This document shows positions 7,832 through 17,052 of a stretch of DNA of 64,000 bases, piece after piece. Positions within the stretch are counted from its first letter, which is position 1, and the number at the start of each line of letters is the position of its first letter. This DNA is from Nocardia abscessus (GTDB taxonomy: Bacteria; Actinomycetota; Actinomycetes; Mycobacteriales; Mycobacteriaceae): NCBI RefSeq assembly GCF_015477775.1, contig NZ_JADLQO010000012.1, forward strand, positions 62,001 to 126,000, read 5' to 3'. The position numbers were made by a program, and so were the translations under genes. Under the pieces are notes generated by a model, which had not been told where the DNA came from, searched no databases, and saw nothing but the letters and a program-made list of their open reading frames with translations.

Positions 7832-8173
7832 TCAGCCGCCGGTGATGCCGGTGGAGATCTTGACCACGACCTTGTCGTCGGTGACCTCTTGCACCGTGAC
7901 GGTGCTCCCGTCGGCGGTCTGGGTCTCCCCGACCGGGACGGTGACCTCCTGACCGCCCACCGACAGGGTGACCAGGTTGCCGTTCACGGCAATGAGTTTC
8001 GCTTCGATACCCAGGATGCTCGCTCTGGCGTCCACACCGCGGGCGAAGGTCACCGTGCAACCGCTCACGGTGCAATCGGTCTTCGTACCAGGGCCTTCCG
8101 TTGTGCAGGCGGCCACGCCGAGCGGAGTCACCAAGGCGAACAAGGACACTGCGACGAGCCGGCGAAGAACCAC
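7832..8173 (-). CDS. Small secreted lipoprotein
   Basis: This 113-aa protein has a basic n-region (VLRRL), a hydrophobic segment (VAVSLFALVTPLGV) and the lipobox VAAC with cysteine at about residue 22, giving a membrane-anchored lipoprotein. The mature part has two cysteines close together (CTVSGC) and beta-rich repeats (VTLSVGGQEVTVPVGE, STVTVQEVTDDKVVV), suggesting a compact beta domain. No named family is recognised. It stands alone between the LC7 operon and the VWA/ATPase pair. Confidence 0.7.
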   Translation of the reverse strand: MVLRRLVAVSLFALVTPLGVAACTTEGPGTKTDCTVSGCTVTFARGVDARASILGIEAKLIAVNGNLVTLSVGGQEVTVPVGETQTADGSTVTVQEVTDDKVVVKISTGITGG

Positions 8174-8274
8174 ACGCTCAGTGTAGAGCCGATCGACCGC
8201 CCCGTCCGGCGCATCCGCTTCGTGCGGCGGACCCGCCGTCCGTCACCGAAGACACCGCGCGGCGCGGGAGAACT

Positions 8275-10224
8275 TCAGCGCCTGCCGCGCAGGTAGTCGC
8301 TCACCACGGCGGCGCCGAGACCGTCCAGGTCCGGCGCCACCACGCGGCCACCGCTGCGACGGGCCACCAGGTCGACGAACGCGGCCAGGCGCGGGTCGTC
8401 ACCGAGCATGAACACCGTCACCGACGCACCCAGTTTCGCCAAGGCATCGACCTGGGCCATGGTCACGGCCAGCGTGCGCTGCTCAGGTGGCCAGTTGAAG
8501 TACGCCTCGCCATCCGGCTCCAGATGCGCCGTCGGCTCGCCATCGGTGACGACGAGCACGACGGGCACCGCGTCCGGATGCCTGCGCAGGTGCGCCGCCG
8601 CCAACAGCAGCGCGTGGTGCAGATTGGTGCCCTGCTCCCACACCCCTTCCAGCGCGGTCAGTTCACCGATGCCGACGGTCGTGGCGTGCCTGCCGAAGGT
8701 GATCACGCTCAGCGCGTCGGAGCGGAACCGGGTGCCGATCAGGTGGTGCAGCGCGAGGGCGGTGCGCTTCATCGGCACCCACCTCCCGTCCTGCACCATC
8801 GACCAGGACGTATCCACGCACAGCGCGACGGCGGCCCTGGACCGCTGCTCGGTCTCCATGATCTCGACATCGGACACGTCCAGCGTCACCTGGCGGCTGC
8901 CCGTCGACGCCGACCGCAGCACGGCATTGCGCACGGTGCGCGACACGTCCCACGGCTCGGTGTCGCCGAATCGCCATGCCCTGGAACCGCCCGTCGGCTC
9001 GCCTGCCGCACCGGCCAGGGCCGTGTCCCGTTCACCACGCCGGGACCGCAACTGCCCGATGACGTCACGCAGCGCCACCTCGCCGAGCCGCCGTAAAGCC
9101 TTGGGCGTCAACCGCAACGAGCCGTCCTGCGCCCGCTCGAAGATGCCTTGCCTGCGCAACTCGCGCTCCAGCTCGGCCAGCCGCGCCGCGTCCACGCCTG
9201 TCTCCGCGCCGAGGTGGCGCGCCAACGCCTCCAGATCGATGTCCTCCAGCCGCGCACCGGCGTAGGTCTGGCCGAGTTGCTCGGCGAGTGCGTCGAGTTC
9301 GGCGAGATCCTGTAGAGCCTGCGCGCCCGCGCCGAGGCCCAGCGGGTCCTCGCCGCGGAAGCGCCGTCCGGACTCCCAGTCCTCGCTCGGGCGCAGCGCT
9401 CGTAGATGCGCATCCAGCGCGGCGACCTGCTGGGCGATCCCAGGGTCGCCGAACGCCTGGCCGATCAGCTCGGACAACTCCGCGCGCTGCTGCTCGGACA
9501 TCGAATTCATCATCCGCTGCGCGGCGGCCGCGCGGGCGGCGAGCGCGTCGATCAATTCCTCGGTGTCGCGCGGGTTCTCCGGGAAGAACTCGCCGTGCTC
9601 GGCCATGAACTCGGCGAACCGCTGCTCGGTGTCCTCGCCGCGCGCGTGGGCGGCGAGCAGGTCGTTCAGGTCGGACATCATCCGCCTGACCCGCTCGACG
9701 TCCTGCGGCGTGGTGTTCCGCAAGGCCTCTTTCATGCCTTGGAAGCGCGATTCGAGCAGCTCGCGGCCGAGCAGGTCGCGGATCTTCCGATAGTTCTCGC
9801 GGCCGGTTTCCGACCGCCAGGGGTACTCGGCTAGTTCGGTGACGGCGGCGGCCGTGCTCGACGGCAGCGCGTCCAGCTGCGCCTCGGCGAACCTGGCGTC
9901 GTCGGAGGGGTCGGGGAACAGCGCGCCGCGCTCGGCTTCCAGTGCCTGTTCCAGCAGTTCCCGGACCTGCTGCAATGTGCCGTCGAGCCGGTGCCGCCGG
10001 GAGATCTCCGCGCGGCGCTGCCACAGTTTGCGCGTCAGCTCCTCCAGCCCCGGCATGCTGCGGGTGCCACGGCGCAACAGCTCTTGCAGGGCGTTGCGCG
10101 GCGAGCTGCCCTCCATCACCTCGCGGCCGATCCGGTCCAGGGCCTCCCGCAGGTCCAGCGGAGGCGCCAAGGGGTCGGGCCCGTCGTGGTAGGGGCCGTA
10201 GGAGTAGCGGTCCGGCGTCGTCAC
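8275..10224 (-). CDS. VWA domain protein, Rv0959-like chelatase partner
   Basis: This 649-aa protein has a long helical, Arg/Glu-rich region (about 30-430) and a C-terminal von Willebrand factor A domain (about 450-645). The MIDAS motif is seen as DTSWSM with later T and D residues (VVTDGEP). It matches M. tuberculosis Rv0959 in size, order and neighbour. With the upstream ATPase it forms a MoxR/VWA or Mg-chelatase-like pair, in which an AAA ring remodels a target held by the VWA protein. GTG at 10224 is chosen (GGCGAGG upstream, 25 bp from the ATPase stop). The target is unknown; tetrapyrrole metal insertion is not implied. Confidence 0.85.
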   Translation of the reverse strand: MTTPDRYSYGPYHDGPDPLAPPLDLREALDRIGREVMEGSSPRNALQELLRRGTRSMPGLEELTRKLWQRRAEISRRHRLDGTLQQVRELLEQALEAERGALFPDPSDDARFAEAQLDALPSSTAAAVTELAEYPWRSETGRENYRKIRDLLGRELLESRFQGMKEALRNTTPQDVERVRRMMSDLNDLLAAHARGEDTEQRFAEFMAEHGEFFPENPRDTEELIDALAARAAAAQRMMNSMSEQQRAELSELIGQAFGDPGIAQQVAALDAHLRALRPSEDWESGRRFRGEDPLGLGAGAQALQDLAELDALAEQLGQTYAGARLEDIDLEALARHLGAETGVDAARLAELERELRRQGIFERAQDGSLRLTPKALRRLGEVALRDVIGQLRSRRGERDTALAGAAGEPTGGSRAWRFGDTEPWDVSRTVRNAVLRSASTGSRQVTLDVSDVEIMETEQRSRAAVALCVDTSWSMVQDGRWVPMKRTALALHHLIGTRFRSDALSVITFGRHATTVGIGELTALEGVWEQGTNLHHALLLAAAHLRRHPDAVPVVLVVTDGEPTAHLEPDGEAYFNWPPEQRTLAVTMAQVDALAKLGASVTVFMLGDDPRLAAFVDLVARRSGGRVVAPDLDGLGAAVVSDYLRGRR

Positions 10225-10249
10225 GACGCCTCGCCGGGAACCGCGGCGG

Positions 10250-11644
10250 TCATCGTCCGTACACCGCCGTGCCGTCGTCGGAGTCCTTCGCGATCTGGCG
10301 GGCCAGGTAGAGCGCCTCCAACGCGAATTCGACGGCCGAGGCGATCCGGGGCGGCGGATCGGCCGCGTCGACGCCGAGCCGTCCGGCGACCTCGTGCAGG
10401 ATCGGCAGCTCGGGCAGCGCCGAGAGCACGTCCTCGCCGGGCACGCGTTCACCGGTGGTGACCAGGTGCCCGTCGCCGACCGCCTCGGCCAGCGGCCGCA
10501 GGTTCAGACCGCCGAGCAAGGCCCGAGCCGTCTCGGAGAACGAGCGGCGCAGCAGGTGTGTGAGGTGTTCCTGTTCACGGCCCTCCTCGCCGGACTCGAA
10601 CTCCAGCTTGCCGCGCAGCACCGCGGGCACGGATTCGAGGTCGACCGGACGCGCGACCGCGGGACGCTCGCCGGTGACGGCCGACCTGCGCAACGCCGCC
10701 GCGGCCACCGTCTCGGCGGCGGCGACGGCGAACCGCGCGGAGACGCCGGACCGCTGGTCGATCGCCGACGACTCGCGCAGCTGCCGCACGAAACGAGCGA
10801 GCACCTCGATCAGCGGATCGCCGACCTCGGCCACCAGTTCGGCCTCCTGACGGACCAGAGCCACTTCGGCCTCGACGCTGAGCGGGTAGTGGGTGCGGAT
10901 CTCCGCACCGAACCGGTCCTTCAGCGGCGTGATGATCCGGCCGCGGTTGGTGTAGTCCTCCGGGTTGGCGGTGGCGACGAGCAGAACGTCCAACGGCAGG
11001 CGCAGCGTGTAGCCGCGGACCTGGATGTCGCGTTCCTCCATGACGTTCAGCAGCGCGACCTGGATGCGTTCGGCGAGGTCGGGCAGCTCGTTGATGGCCA
11101 CGATGCCGCGATGCGCTCGGGGCACCAACCCGAAGTGGATGGTCTCGGGATCGCCGAGACTGCGCCCCTCGGCCACCTTGACCGGATCGACGTCACCGAT
11201 CAGGTCGCCGACGGAGGTGTCCGGCGTGGCGAGCTTCTCCGCGTACCGCTGCGAGCGATGCCGCCACGCGACGGGCAGATCGTCGCCCAGTTCGTCCGCC
11301 AGCCGCCGCCCGGCCGGGCTGATCGGGTCGAGTGGGTGCTCGCCCAGTTCGGCGCCCGCGATCACGGGTGTCCACTCGTCCAGCAGGCCGACCAGGGAAC
11401 GCAGCAGCCGGGTCTTTCCCTGGCCGCGCTCGCCGAGCAGCACGACGTCGTGCCCGGCGAGCAGCGCGCGCTCCAGTTGCGGCACGACCGTCCGTTCGAA
11501 CCCGACGATGCCGGGCCACGGGTCGGCGCCGGAAGCCAGCAGGGCGAGCAGGTTCTCGCGGATCTCGGTCTTCACGCCACGCGGTAGGTAGCCGGCCGAA
11601 CGCAGCTCGCCCGCGGTGGTGGGCAGGTGTGCGGGAACTTTCAC
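10250..11644 (-). CDS. AAA ATPase, magnesium chelatase/MoxR-like (Rv0958-like)
   Basis: This 464-aa AAA+ ATPase has Walker A GERGQGKTRLL (about residue 72), a Walker B-like strand HRGIVAINELPDLAERIQ in which Asn-Glu replaces the usual Asp-Glu, sensor 1 LLVATANPEDYTNRG and an arginine-rich lid. It is annotated as a magnesium chelatase in mycobacteria (Rv0958). It is the first gene of a two-gene operon with the VWA protein. Family knowledge supports a chaperone-like role, but no metal-chelatase H subunit lies nearby. Confidence 0.87.
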   Translation of the reverse strand: MKVPAHLPTTAGELRSAGYLPRGVKTEIRENLLALLASGADPWPGIVGFERTVVPQLERALLAGHDVVLLGERGQGKTRLLRSLVGLLDEWTPVIAGAELGEHPLDPISPAGRRLADELGDDLPVAWRHRSQRYAEKLATPDTSVGDLIGDVDPVKVAEGRSLGDPETIHFGLVPRAHRGIVAINELPDLAERIQVALLNVMEERDIQVRGYTLRLPLDVLLVATANPEDYTNRGRIITPLKDRFGAEIRTHYPLSVEAEVALVRQEAELVAEVGDPLIEVLARFVRQLRESSAIDQRSGVSARFAVAAAETVAAAALRRSAVTGERPAVARPVDLESVPAVLRGKLEFESGEEGREQEHLTHLLRRSFSETARALLGGLNLRPLAEAVGDGHLVTTGERVPGEDVLSALPELPILHEVAGRLGVDAADPPPRIASAVEFALEALYLARQIAKDSDDGTAVYGR

Positions 11645-11699
11645 GAATTCGACGCTACGTCCATTCCGCCATCGGGTCGACCGGGAACGGCCACACCCA

Positions 11700-11723
11700 G
11701 CTAGCTTGCTAGCATGCTAGCAT
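11700..11723. promoter_or_regulatory. Three head-to-tail 8-bp palindromes, candidate RHH operator
   Basis: AGCTAGCT (11700-11707), TGCTAGCA (11708-11715) and TGCTAGCA (11716-11723) lie directly end to end, so CTAGC recurs every 8 bp. The array ends six bases before the GTG of the ribbon-helix-helix gene. Ribbon-helix-helix repressors such as CopG, ParD and MetJ bind arrays of 8-bp palindromes in this phase. This is therefore very likely an autoregulatory operator on a nearly leaderless transcript. Confidence 0.7.
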
Positions 11724-11729
11724 CGGCGG

Positions 11730-11891
11730 GTGGGCGACGAGGAAGTGAAGCAGTTCAACGTGTACCTGCCGATCGGACTGATCAAGCAGGTGAAATTCCG
11801 CGCCATCGAGTCGGGCACGTCCTTGTCCGCGCTGGTGGCGGAGGCGTTGCGCGCCTACCTCGAGGACACCCAAGGCAACGATCGCGACTGA
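11730..11891 (+). CDS. Ribbon-helix-helix (CopG-like) small regulator
   Basis: A 53-aa ORF with a GTG start. It has a beta strand KQFNVYLPIGLIKQV followed by two helices (KFRAIESGTSLSALVAEALR and AYLED), the arrangement of ribbon-helix-helix DNA-binding proteins. Twelve bases separate it from the VOC gene, which has its own GAAGGAGA site. Antitoxins of type II systems have this fold, but no toxin follows; the partner is a VOC protein. It probably represses its own operon through the adjacent 8-bp palindrome array. Confidence 0.75.
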   Translation: MGDEEVKQFNVYLPIGLIKQVKFRAIESGTSLSALVAEALRAYLEDTQGNDRD

Positions 11892-11903
11892 AGGAGATTC
11901 GCT

Positions 11904-12242
11904 GTGACGACGAAGGGCATCGAGGGCGTGCACGTGGAGACGCACAACTGGGGGAAGACGGCGCGGTTCTTCCTGGCCCTGGGCTACGAACCGGAGTTCA
12001 CCACCGACCACAACTCCGGCATGTTCCGCAACGGCGACGGACCCTACGTCTTCATCGCGGAGATCCCGAACAACCGGACTCCCCGGACGCAGCTGATCCT
12101 GACCGTCACCGACGCCGACGCGTTCCCGCCGGACAGCGACCTCGACGTGGTCACACCCTTCGAGGCAACCCATTACGGGACAAAGGAAATGACGGTGCGC
12201 GACCCGGACGGGCGTACGTGGAGTCTGCAGGCTCAGGGCTGA
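11904..12242 (+). CDS. VOC superfamily (glyoxalase/bleomycin-resistance-like) protein
   Basis: This 112-aa protein has two beta-alpha-beta-beta-beta half-modules typical of the vicinal oxygen chelate fold: GIEGVHVETHNWGKTARFFL and EMTVRDPDGRTWSLQ. Its short length matches bleomycin-resistance or ligand-sequestering members. GTG at 11904 follows GAAGGAGATTCGCT. It is cotranscribed with the ribbon-helix-helix regulator. The substrate is not known. A drug-binding role fits a small locally regulated VOC gene, but this is inference. Confidence 0.8.
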   Translation: MTTKGIEGVHVETHNWGKTARFFLALGYEPEFTTDHNSGMFRNGDGPYVFIAEIPNNRTPRTQLILTVTDADAFPPDSDLDVVTPFEATHYGTKEMTVRDPDGRTWSLQAQG

Positions 12243-12276
12243 GATCGCCGAACTCCACGAGACAACGCCGAGTCGC

Positions 12277-13905
12277 CTATCGAATAGTGAGCTGAGGTTC
12301 GCCGTTCGCGCGCGGCGCTGCCGCAACGGTCGTGTCGTCGGTTTGGGGCGCGATCGGTGACAGGTCCGCGGCCACGACCGGTATGACCTTCTCCATCCGC
12401 GCCGGGCGATCGTTGTCGTCCGAGCTGGGCACGTAGTGCTGGGCCACGCCCGCACCGATCGGCTCCAGCGCACGGGCATCCGGCTCGGAGTGCGTCTCTG
12501 CGGTCTCCGACCGCACCGCGTGCTCCTCGGCGGCCGCGCGTACGGTAACCGCCTCAGCGACGTCAGGACGCGCCTCGGCGGTCTCCCCGCGCGCCCCCTG
12601 CTCGTCGGCCGTCTCCGCGAATCCGGCCGGGCTCGGTTCGGGCAGCGCAGCGGTGGGGTGCTCCCCCGGCTGCTCGGGCGACTCCGGCTGCCTGCTGAAC
12701 CGAATCCGGTCGAGCGTCTGGCGCACCGCCGCCGCCAATCGTGCGTCCAGAACGGCCTCGTCCGCAGTGGCCTCGGCGGGCGCTTGCGCACCGTCCTCGG
12801 CAACGGCGACGGGCCGCTCGATCACTGGAAACGGCGTCGTGGCCAGCCACAGCTCTGTGAGTTCCGGCGCGGGATCGGGGGCAGGCGCGGCGGTTTCGGA
12901 GGCAGGCTGCACCGCCGCGGTCCGTTCGTGCGGCGGCGCATCGGCGGGCTGCGCCGAGCCGGCGGCGCCTTCGGCGTTCGAGGCAGGCTGCTGCGCGGTG
13001 GCAGGCTCGTGGTGAGCGGGCGCCTGCGGCTCCATGAGAATGCTCGGCAGGATCTGGTTTCCGGCACCGCCGACCTGAGTGAGCGCCGCCAGTCGCTCCT
13101 GGAGATCTTCGTGATCCGGTACGGCGGCGGTCGCCTGCTCGATCGCGCGCCCGTATCGCTCCGCGACCAGCCGGTGGGTGACGAGCGCGACGCCGATCAT
13201 GATCGGCGCGATGGCGTGGATACCGATTCCGGCCAGGTCGCCTACTCGAAAGTACGGGAAGGTGTTCAGCGCGATGCTCGCCGTCAACAGGACGCCCTCG
13301 ACGGTGTAGACCTGCCACAGCCGATCGATCACACCCCACTCGGCGGTATCCCCGGTGGACAGCATCAGCGCGACGAGCACCGCACTGATCAGGGCTTCCA
13401 GGCCGTAGGACAGCCAGAACATCGGATTGGCCACACCGCCGGTCGGCGCGATGTTCTGCTGCACCGTGACCGCGGAGAACAACATCGAGAACGCGACCAC
13501 ACCCGCGAGCAGCCCCAGCACCCGCGGCTTGCGCTGGTGCAGGCGAGCGACTTTCGCGTGCGGGCTACTGCTGTGGCGCTGCTCACCGATCGCCTGCGCG
13601 GCGCGAAGCAGGTCGGCGGCCTCGCGTTCGGCCAGCTCGGCGGCCGTGCGCCGCACCCGCTCCGCGGCGTCGGCGGCCGCCTGGATGCGCGCCCGTTTCT
13701 CATGGCGTTCGTAGTCGCGCACGAGCTCGGCCAACTCACGGGAGGCGGCGAGCTCACGCTCCGACAATGCTTCGAGCAGCGCAGGATCGTCCTGGTGGGC
13801 CAACCGCTCATGCGCGATCTGCACCCGATCCGGCAGTGCGCCGGCCACCAGATCATCCACCGGCGGCGCCCCAGTGGGCGCCTGGGTCGTGAAACGACGG
13901 AACAT
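12277..13905 (-). CDS. Four-helix membrane protein, DUF2637/SpdB-like
   Basis: This 542-aa protein has an N-terminal Arg/Glu/Ala coiled coil (about 40-115), four membrane helices (about 127-250: VLGLLAGVVAFSMLFSAVTV, PMFWLSYGLEALISAVLVAL, VYTVEGVLLTASIALNTFPY, and a fourth near IAPIMIGVALVTHR) and a 290-residue acidic, Ala/Pro/Glu-rich disordered tail. The helix set resembles DUF2637 proteins such as the spread proteins of actinomycete conjugative plasmids. Starting at ATG 13905 places AAAGG 10 bases upstream. It sits beside a lytic transglycosylase, a pairing also seen in DNA-transfer loci. A housekeeping envelope role is equally possible. Confidence 0.6.
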   Translation of the reverse strand: MFRRFTTQAPTGAPPVDDLVAGALPDRVQIAHERLAHQDDPALLEALSERELAASRELAELVRDYERHEKRARIQAAADAAERVRRTAAELAEREAADLLRAAQAIGEQRHSSSPHAKVARLHQRKPRVLGLLAGVVAFSMLFSAVTVQQNIAPTGGVANPMFWLSYGLEALISAVLVALMLSTGDTAEWGVIDRLWQVYTVEGVLLTASIALNTFPYFRVGDLAGIGIHAIAPIMIGVALVTHRLVAERYGRAIEQATAAVPDHEDLQERLAALTQVGGAGNQILPSILMEPQAPAHHEPATAQQPASNAEGAAGSAQPADAPPHERTAAVQPASETAAPAPDPAPELTELWLATTPFPVIERPVAVAEDGAQAPAEATADEAVLDARLAAAVRQTLDRIRFSRQPESPEQPGEHPTAALPEPSPAGFAETADEQGARGETAEARPDVAEAVTVRAAAEEHAVRSETAETHSEPDARALEPIGAGVAQHYVPSSDDNDRPARMEKVIPVVAADLSPIAPQTDDTTVAAAPRANGEPQLTIR

Positions 13906-14148
13906 CAGCAAAGAACCTTTCCGACGATCGAGTGTTCCAGACGCAGCGCGCCATAGCTGCCTCGGCCGTCGACCACTTCCGCCGAACCGGACGACCGACC
14001 CGGCCCAGACCGAAAAGATAACCCGTCATCGAAATCCGTTCGACCCGACGAGCAAACGAGCCAGGTCGGAGGCCGTCGCCGGGTGACGGGACGAACCGCC
14101 CAGGACAGAGCTCGGGCCGCGACGCGGATCTCCTCGCGCGATCGTCGC

Positions 14149-15177
14149 TCAGTAGCCTTTCGGCGAACGGTTCGGATCGGCCTGCTGGACCTTCGCCTGC
14201 AGGTCGTGGCCGTCTCGGGAGACGCCGTATCGTTCCATGACATAGTTCATACTCGCGGCGACATTGGCCACCGGATCGTGAATGTTGTTGGACGTTCCGG
14301 CCACGTGATAGGCCGAGAACGTGCCAGGGATGGTCTGGGTAAGCCCCCTGGATGCCTTCCCCGCGGCGGCGTTGCTGTCCCAGTTGTTGACGGCGTTGGG
14401 GTTTCCGTTCGATTCCCGTTCGATCAGCACCTGATAGCCGCGCTTCCAGTATTCGCGGGCCACCGGATCGGTGATACCGAGTGCGTCCAGCGCGCCCTCG
14501 ATCGCGGCGTCGACCGACACGTTGCCCTGGTAGCGGGCGTAGTCGGCGGTCGTCGCGGCGGGCACGAAGCTCGGGCCCGGCGAGTAGCTGCGCTGCATGT
14601 AGTTGCTGGGCACGTAGTTGCTGCCCGCGGACGCCGGACTGTACGTCGGGGTGGAGCCATTGATGTTGTTCGCGTGGGTCTGGACTTTGTCGTTGGCTTT
14701 CTCGATCTCGTCGTTCACGTTGTCGATCGTCTTCAGCACCGTGTTCGCCAGGCGCCTTTCGACGTCGCGGTCGATGAATTCCTTGTCGGGGCTCGGTTTC
14801 GGGGCCTCGCTCAGGGCGGACTGCAGATCCGTGACGTGCTGCTTGACCGCCGCGAAAGCGCCGCTGGAGGTGTCGTAGGCTCCGTAGGCGGACAGGTCGA
14901 CGCTGTTGTCCTGCTTGTGGATTTCATCCTTGATGTCGCGAAACTCTTGCGCGCGGTCGGAGTAACCATCGGCCATGACGGACTTGTTCTCGTCACCGGT
15001 GACGAGCTTCTCATCGCGCAGCAGTTTCAACAGATCCGGCGCCTGCGAAGGCGAGCCCGTCGCCAGCAGATCCGCGGAGGTCTGAATCGCCTCCCGCGTC
15101 GCCTCGAGGAGACCGATGAAACCGGGGCGCACGCCTGCGGGCGGGTCGAGCTTCACTATCCAGCGTTCAGGGCTCAT
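14149..15177 (-). CDS. Lytic transglycosylase (SLT) with DUF4226-like N-terminus
   Basis: This 342-aa protein has an alpha-helical N-terminal half (about 15-165, resembling DUF4226 of ESX-linked proteins), a Ser/Pro/Tyr-rich linker and a C-terminal SLT-type transglycosylase domain (about 215-320). The catalytic Glu is in LIERESNGNPNAVNNW, and the motif SRGLTQTIPGTFSAYH follows. It would cleave peptidoglycan glycan strands. There is no signal peptide, so export through a type VII pathway or a phage/conjugation-like route is suggested. Just downstream is the DUF2637-like membrane protein. Confidence 0.78.
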   Translation of the reverse strand: MSPERWIVKLDPPAGVRPGFIGLLEATREAIQTSADLLATGSPSQAPDLLKLLRDEKLVTGDENKSVMADGYSDRAQEFRDIKDEIHKQDNSVDLSAYGAYDTSSGAFAAVKQHVTDLQSALSEAPKPSPDKEFIDRDVERRLANTVLKTIDNVNDEIEKANDKVQTHANNINGSTPTYSPASAGSNYVPSNYMQRSYSPGPSFVPAATTADYARYQGNVSVDAAIEGALDALGITDPVAREYWKRGYQVLIERESNGNPNAVNNWDSNAAAGKASRGLTQTIPGTFSAYHVAGTSNNIHDPVANVAASMNYVMERYGVSRDGHDLQAKVQQADPNRSPKGY

Positions 15178-15465
15178 CGCGGCACCCGAACCCGGGTCGG
15201 CTGCCGACCTGCGAACACCGCCATCATCACCTCACGCCTGACAACCTTCATCAGGCCCTACGCGGCCTGCCACTGCGACACCCCGAGTATCGCGCAGCGG
15301 GGAATCGCCCATTCCCGATACTGGGAGTAGCCGGCAGCGCTCGGCGAAACCGCAGCTATCGACCCGATGGGACGATAGCTGCGGCTGTCGCGTTCTCGTG
15401 GCGGTATCCGGTCGGCTGCTCAGGTCGGCCGAACGACGATCGGCACCGTCATTTCGAGGGTGCGG
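15178..15465. other. Intergenic, nothing recognised
   Basis: These 288 bases separate the transglycosylase start from the monooxygenase stop. A short duplication, CATTTCGAGGGTGCG, is visible at about 15450-15483 next to the monooxygenase stop. No ORF with coding character or clear terminator is seen. Confidence 0.4.
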
Positions 15466-16995
15466 TCATTTCGAGGGTGCGCCGAACCAGGAGGACAGCG
15501 CTTCTCGCAGCGCGAGCACGTCGGTGTCCGCGGATCCGTCGACGGGTGCGGCCCAGGCGATGTGGGCGTCCGGGCGGATCAGCAGAGCATCGGCTGGTCG
15601 GTCGTCGGTTTTGGCGGTGCGGATGTCGATCCGATGCTGCCAGTCGCGGGCCACCTCGCGGAGGTCCGCACGGTCAGCGAGGTCGAGCAGGACAGGCCGT
15701 GCGGTTCGCATGAGTTCCGCGACGCTGGTGATGCCCTGATCGGTGTGCAGGGTGAGGTCGGGCGCGAAGGTACCGGCCGAAGGGTGGTGGTCGGAGCCCG
15801 GCATCGGATAGCGAATGTCGGTGTGGCCCACCAGGGCGCCCATCCGGCGCAATGCCGGCTCATCGACGAGCAGTTCCCGGAAGACCTGCCGAAGCGCTTC
15901 GGCCGCCGGGTCGTGTCCGCGCCGCAGCGCCACCTGAGCTCGGGTCTGCAACCGCGCCCGTGCCCCGGCGAAGTGGCGCTCGTCGTGATAGGTGTCCAGC
16001 AGGCCTGCCTGCGCCCAGCCGTGGATGTCGGCGCCCAGCTTCCAAGCAAGGTTGACCGTGTCGAGCATGCCGACATTGAGCGCGGTGCCGGTGGCGGGGA
16101 ACAGGTGGGCCGCGTCGCCGGCCAGCAGGATCCGCCCCTCGCGGTAACGTTCGGCCTGCCGGTCCTTGAAGGTGTAGCGCGTCAGCCGGGTCGGTTCGCC
16201 CAACGGAAGCTCCGCGCCGAGCACGCGGCGAGCACTGTCCGCGAGCTCAGCCGAGGTCAGCGGCTCGTCGTCGTCGTATTCGCCGGGCTCGTCCTCGGTG
16301 GTTTGCAGGAACATGACCCCGGAATCGACCGCGAAGGCGAACACACCGCGGTCTGTTCGCGTGAAACCCGTGTGGATCCTGCCCAACCCGGGGACGTCGA
16401 TGTCGCCGTTGTCGAGCACGGTCACCGAATCGTGCACGGCGACCTGGCCGAGTCTGTTGACCTCCGGATACGTGGTACCGGAGAACGCGATTCCGGCCAT
16501 GTCGCGGACCCGGCTGCGCCCGCCGTCGCAACCCACCAGATATCGGGCGGTGACCTGGTACGGCCCGTCCGGCCCACGCACGTCCACGGTCACCGTGGCG
16601 TCGTCCTGGCTCAGCCCGACCACGTCGTGTCCGCGACGGATCTCGGCGCCGAGTGCGCGGGCGCGTTCGTCGAGCAGTCGCTCGATTTCCAGCTGTGGGA
16701 TCGGCAACGCCCGCATCGGGGGATCAGCCAGGTGTGTGAAGTCCAAATACAAATTGCCGAACGGGAATCGGGGAGCCAGGTTGGGGTCGCTGCTGGCCGC
16801 CTCGAACTGGTCAAGTAGGCCGCGGTAGCGCAGCAAGTCCAGGATCCGCCCGCCGAGACCGCTGGCCTTCGGGACATCGCGAGGTTGCGGATGCCGCTCC
16901 AGCACCAGCGGACGCACGCCGGCCAGGCGCAGTTCGCCTGCCAGCATCAGACCCGTCGGGCCCGCGCCCACGATGATCACATCGGTATCCGTCAC
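15466..16995 (-). CDS. FAD-dependent aromatic/drug monooxygenase, Rox-like class A
   Basis: This 509-aa class A flavoprotein monooxygenase has the dinucleotide-binding motif VIIVGAGPTGLMLAGEL at the N-terminus, the YLVGCDGGRSRVR motif near residue 175 and the FAD-pyrophosphate motif GRILLAGDAAHLFPATGTALN near 300, plus a thioredoxin-like C-terminal domain (about 400-509). These are features of the PheA/TfdB/RdmE group, which includes the rifampicin monooxygenases Rox/RIFMO. The start is 58 bp downstream of a 19-bp rifamycin-associated-element match, so rifamycin inactivation is a good hypothesis. However, the middle region is not especially close to known RIFMO, so another aromatic substrate is possible. 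Confidence 0.82.
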   Translation of the reverse strand: MTDTDVIIVGAGPTGLMLAGELRLAGVRPLVLERHPQPRDVPKASGLGGRILDLLRYRGLLDQFEAASSDPNLAPRFPFGNLYLDFTHLADPPMRALPIPQLEIERLLDERARALGAEIRRGHDVVGLSQDDATVTVDVRGPDGPYQVTARYLVGCDGGRSRVRDMAGIAFSGTTYPEVNRLGQVAVHDSVTVLDNGDIDVPGLGRIHTGFTRTDRGVFAFAVDSGVMFLQTTEDEPGEYDDDEPLTSAELADSARRVLGAELPLGEPTRLTRYTFKDRQAERYREGRILLAGDAAHLFPATGTALNVGMLDTVNLAWKLGADIHGWAQAGLLDTYHDERHFAGARARLQTRAQVALRRGHDPAAEALRQVFRELLVDEPALRRMGALVGHTDIRYPMPGSDHHPSAGTFAPDLTLHTDQGITSVAELMRTARPVLLDLADRADLREVARDWQHRIDIRTAKTDDRPADALLIRPDAHIAWAAPVDGSADTDVLALREALSSWFGAPSK

Positions 16996-17052
16996 TCGGT
17001 ACTCCCATTTCCACTGGTTCTTGCAACGGTCAGCGATTCTGCGGCATACCCC

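Noticed and set aside
7625..8296. 223-aa plus-strand ORF
   Set aside because: It is antisense to the lipoprotein gene and has no coding-like periodicity or motif.
10250..11644. True magnesium chelatase for chlorophyll
   Set aside because: No BchH-like subunit is nearby and the context matches Rv0958-Rv0959.
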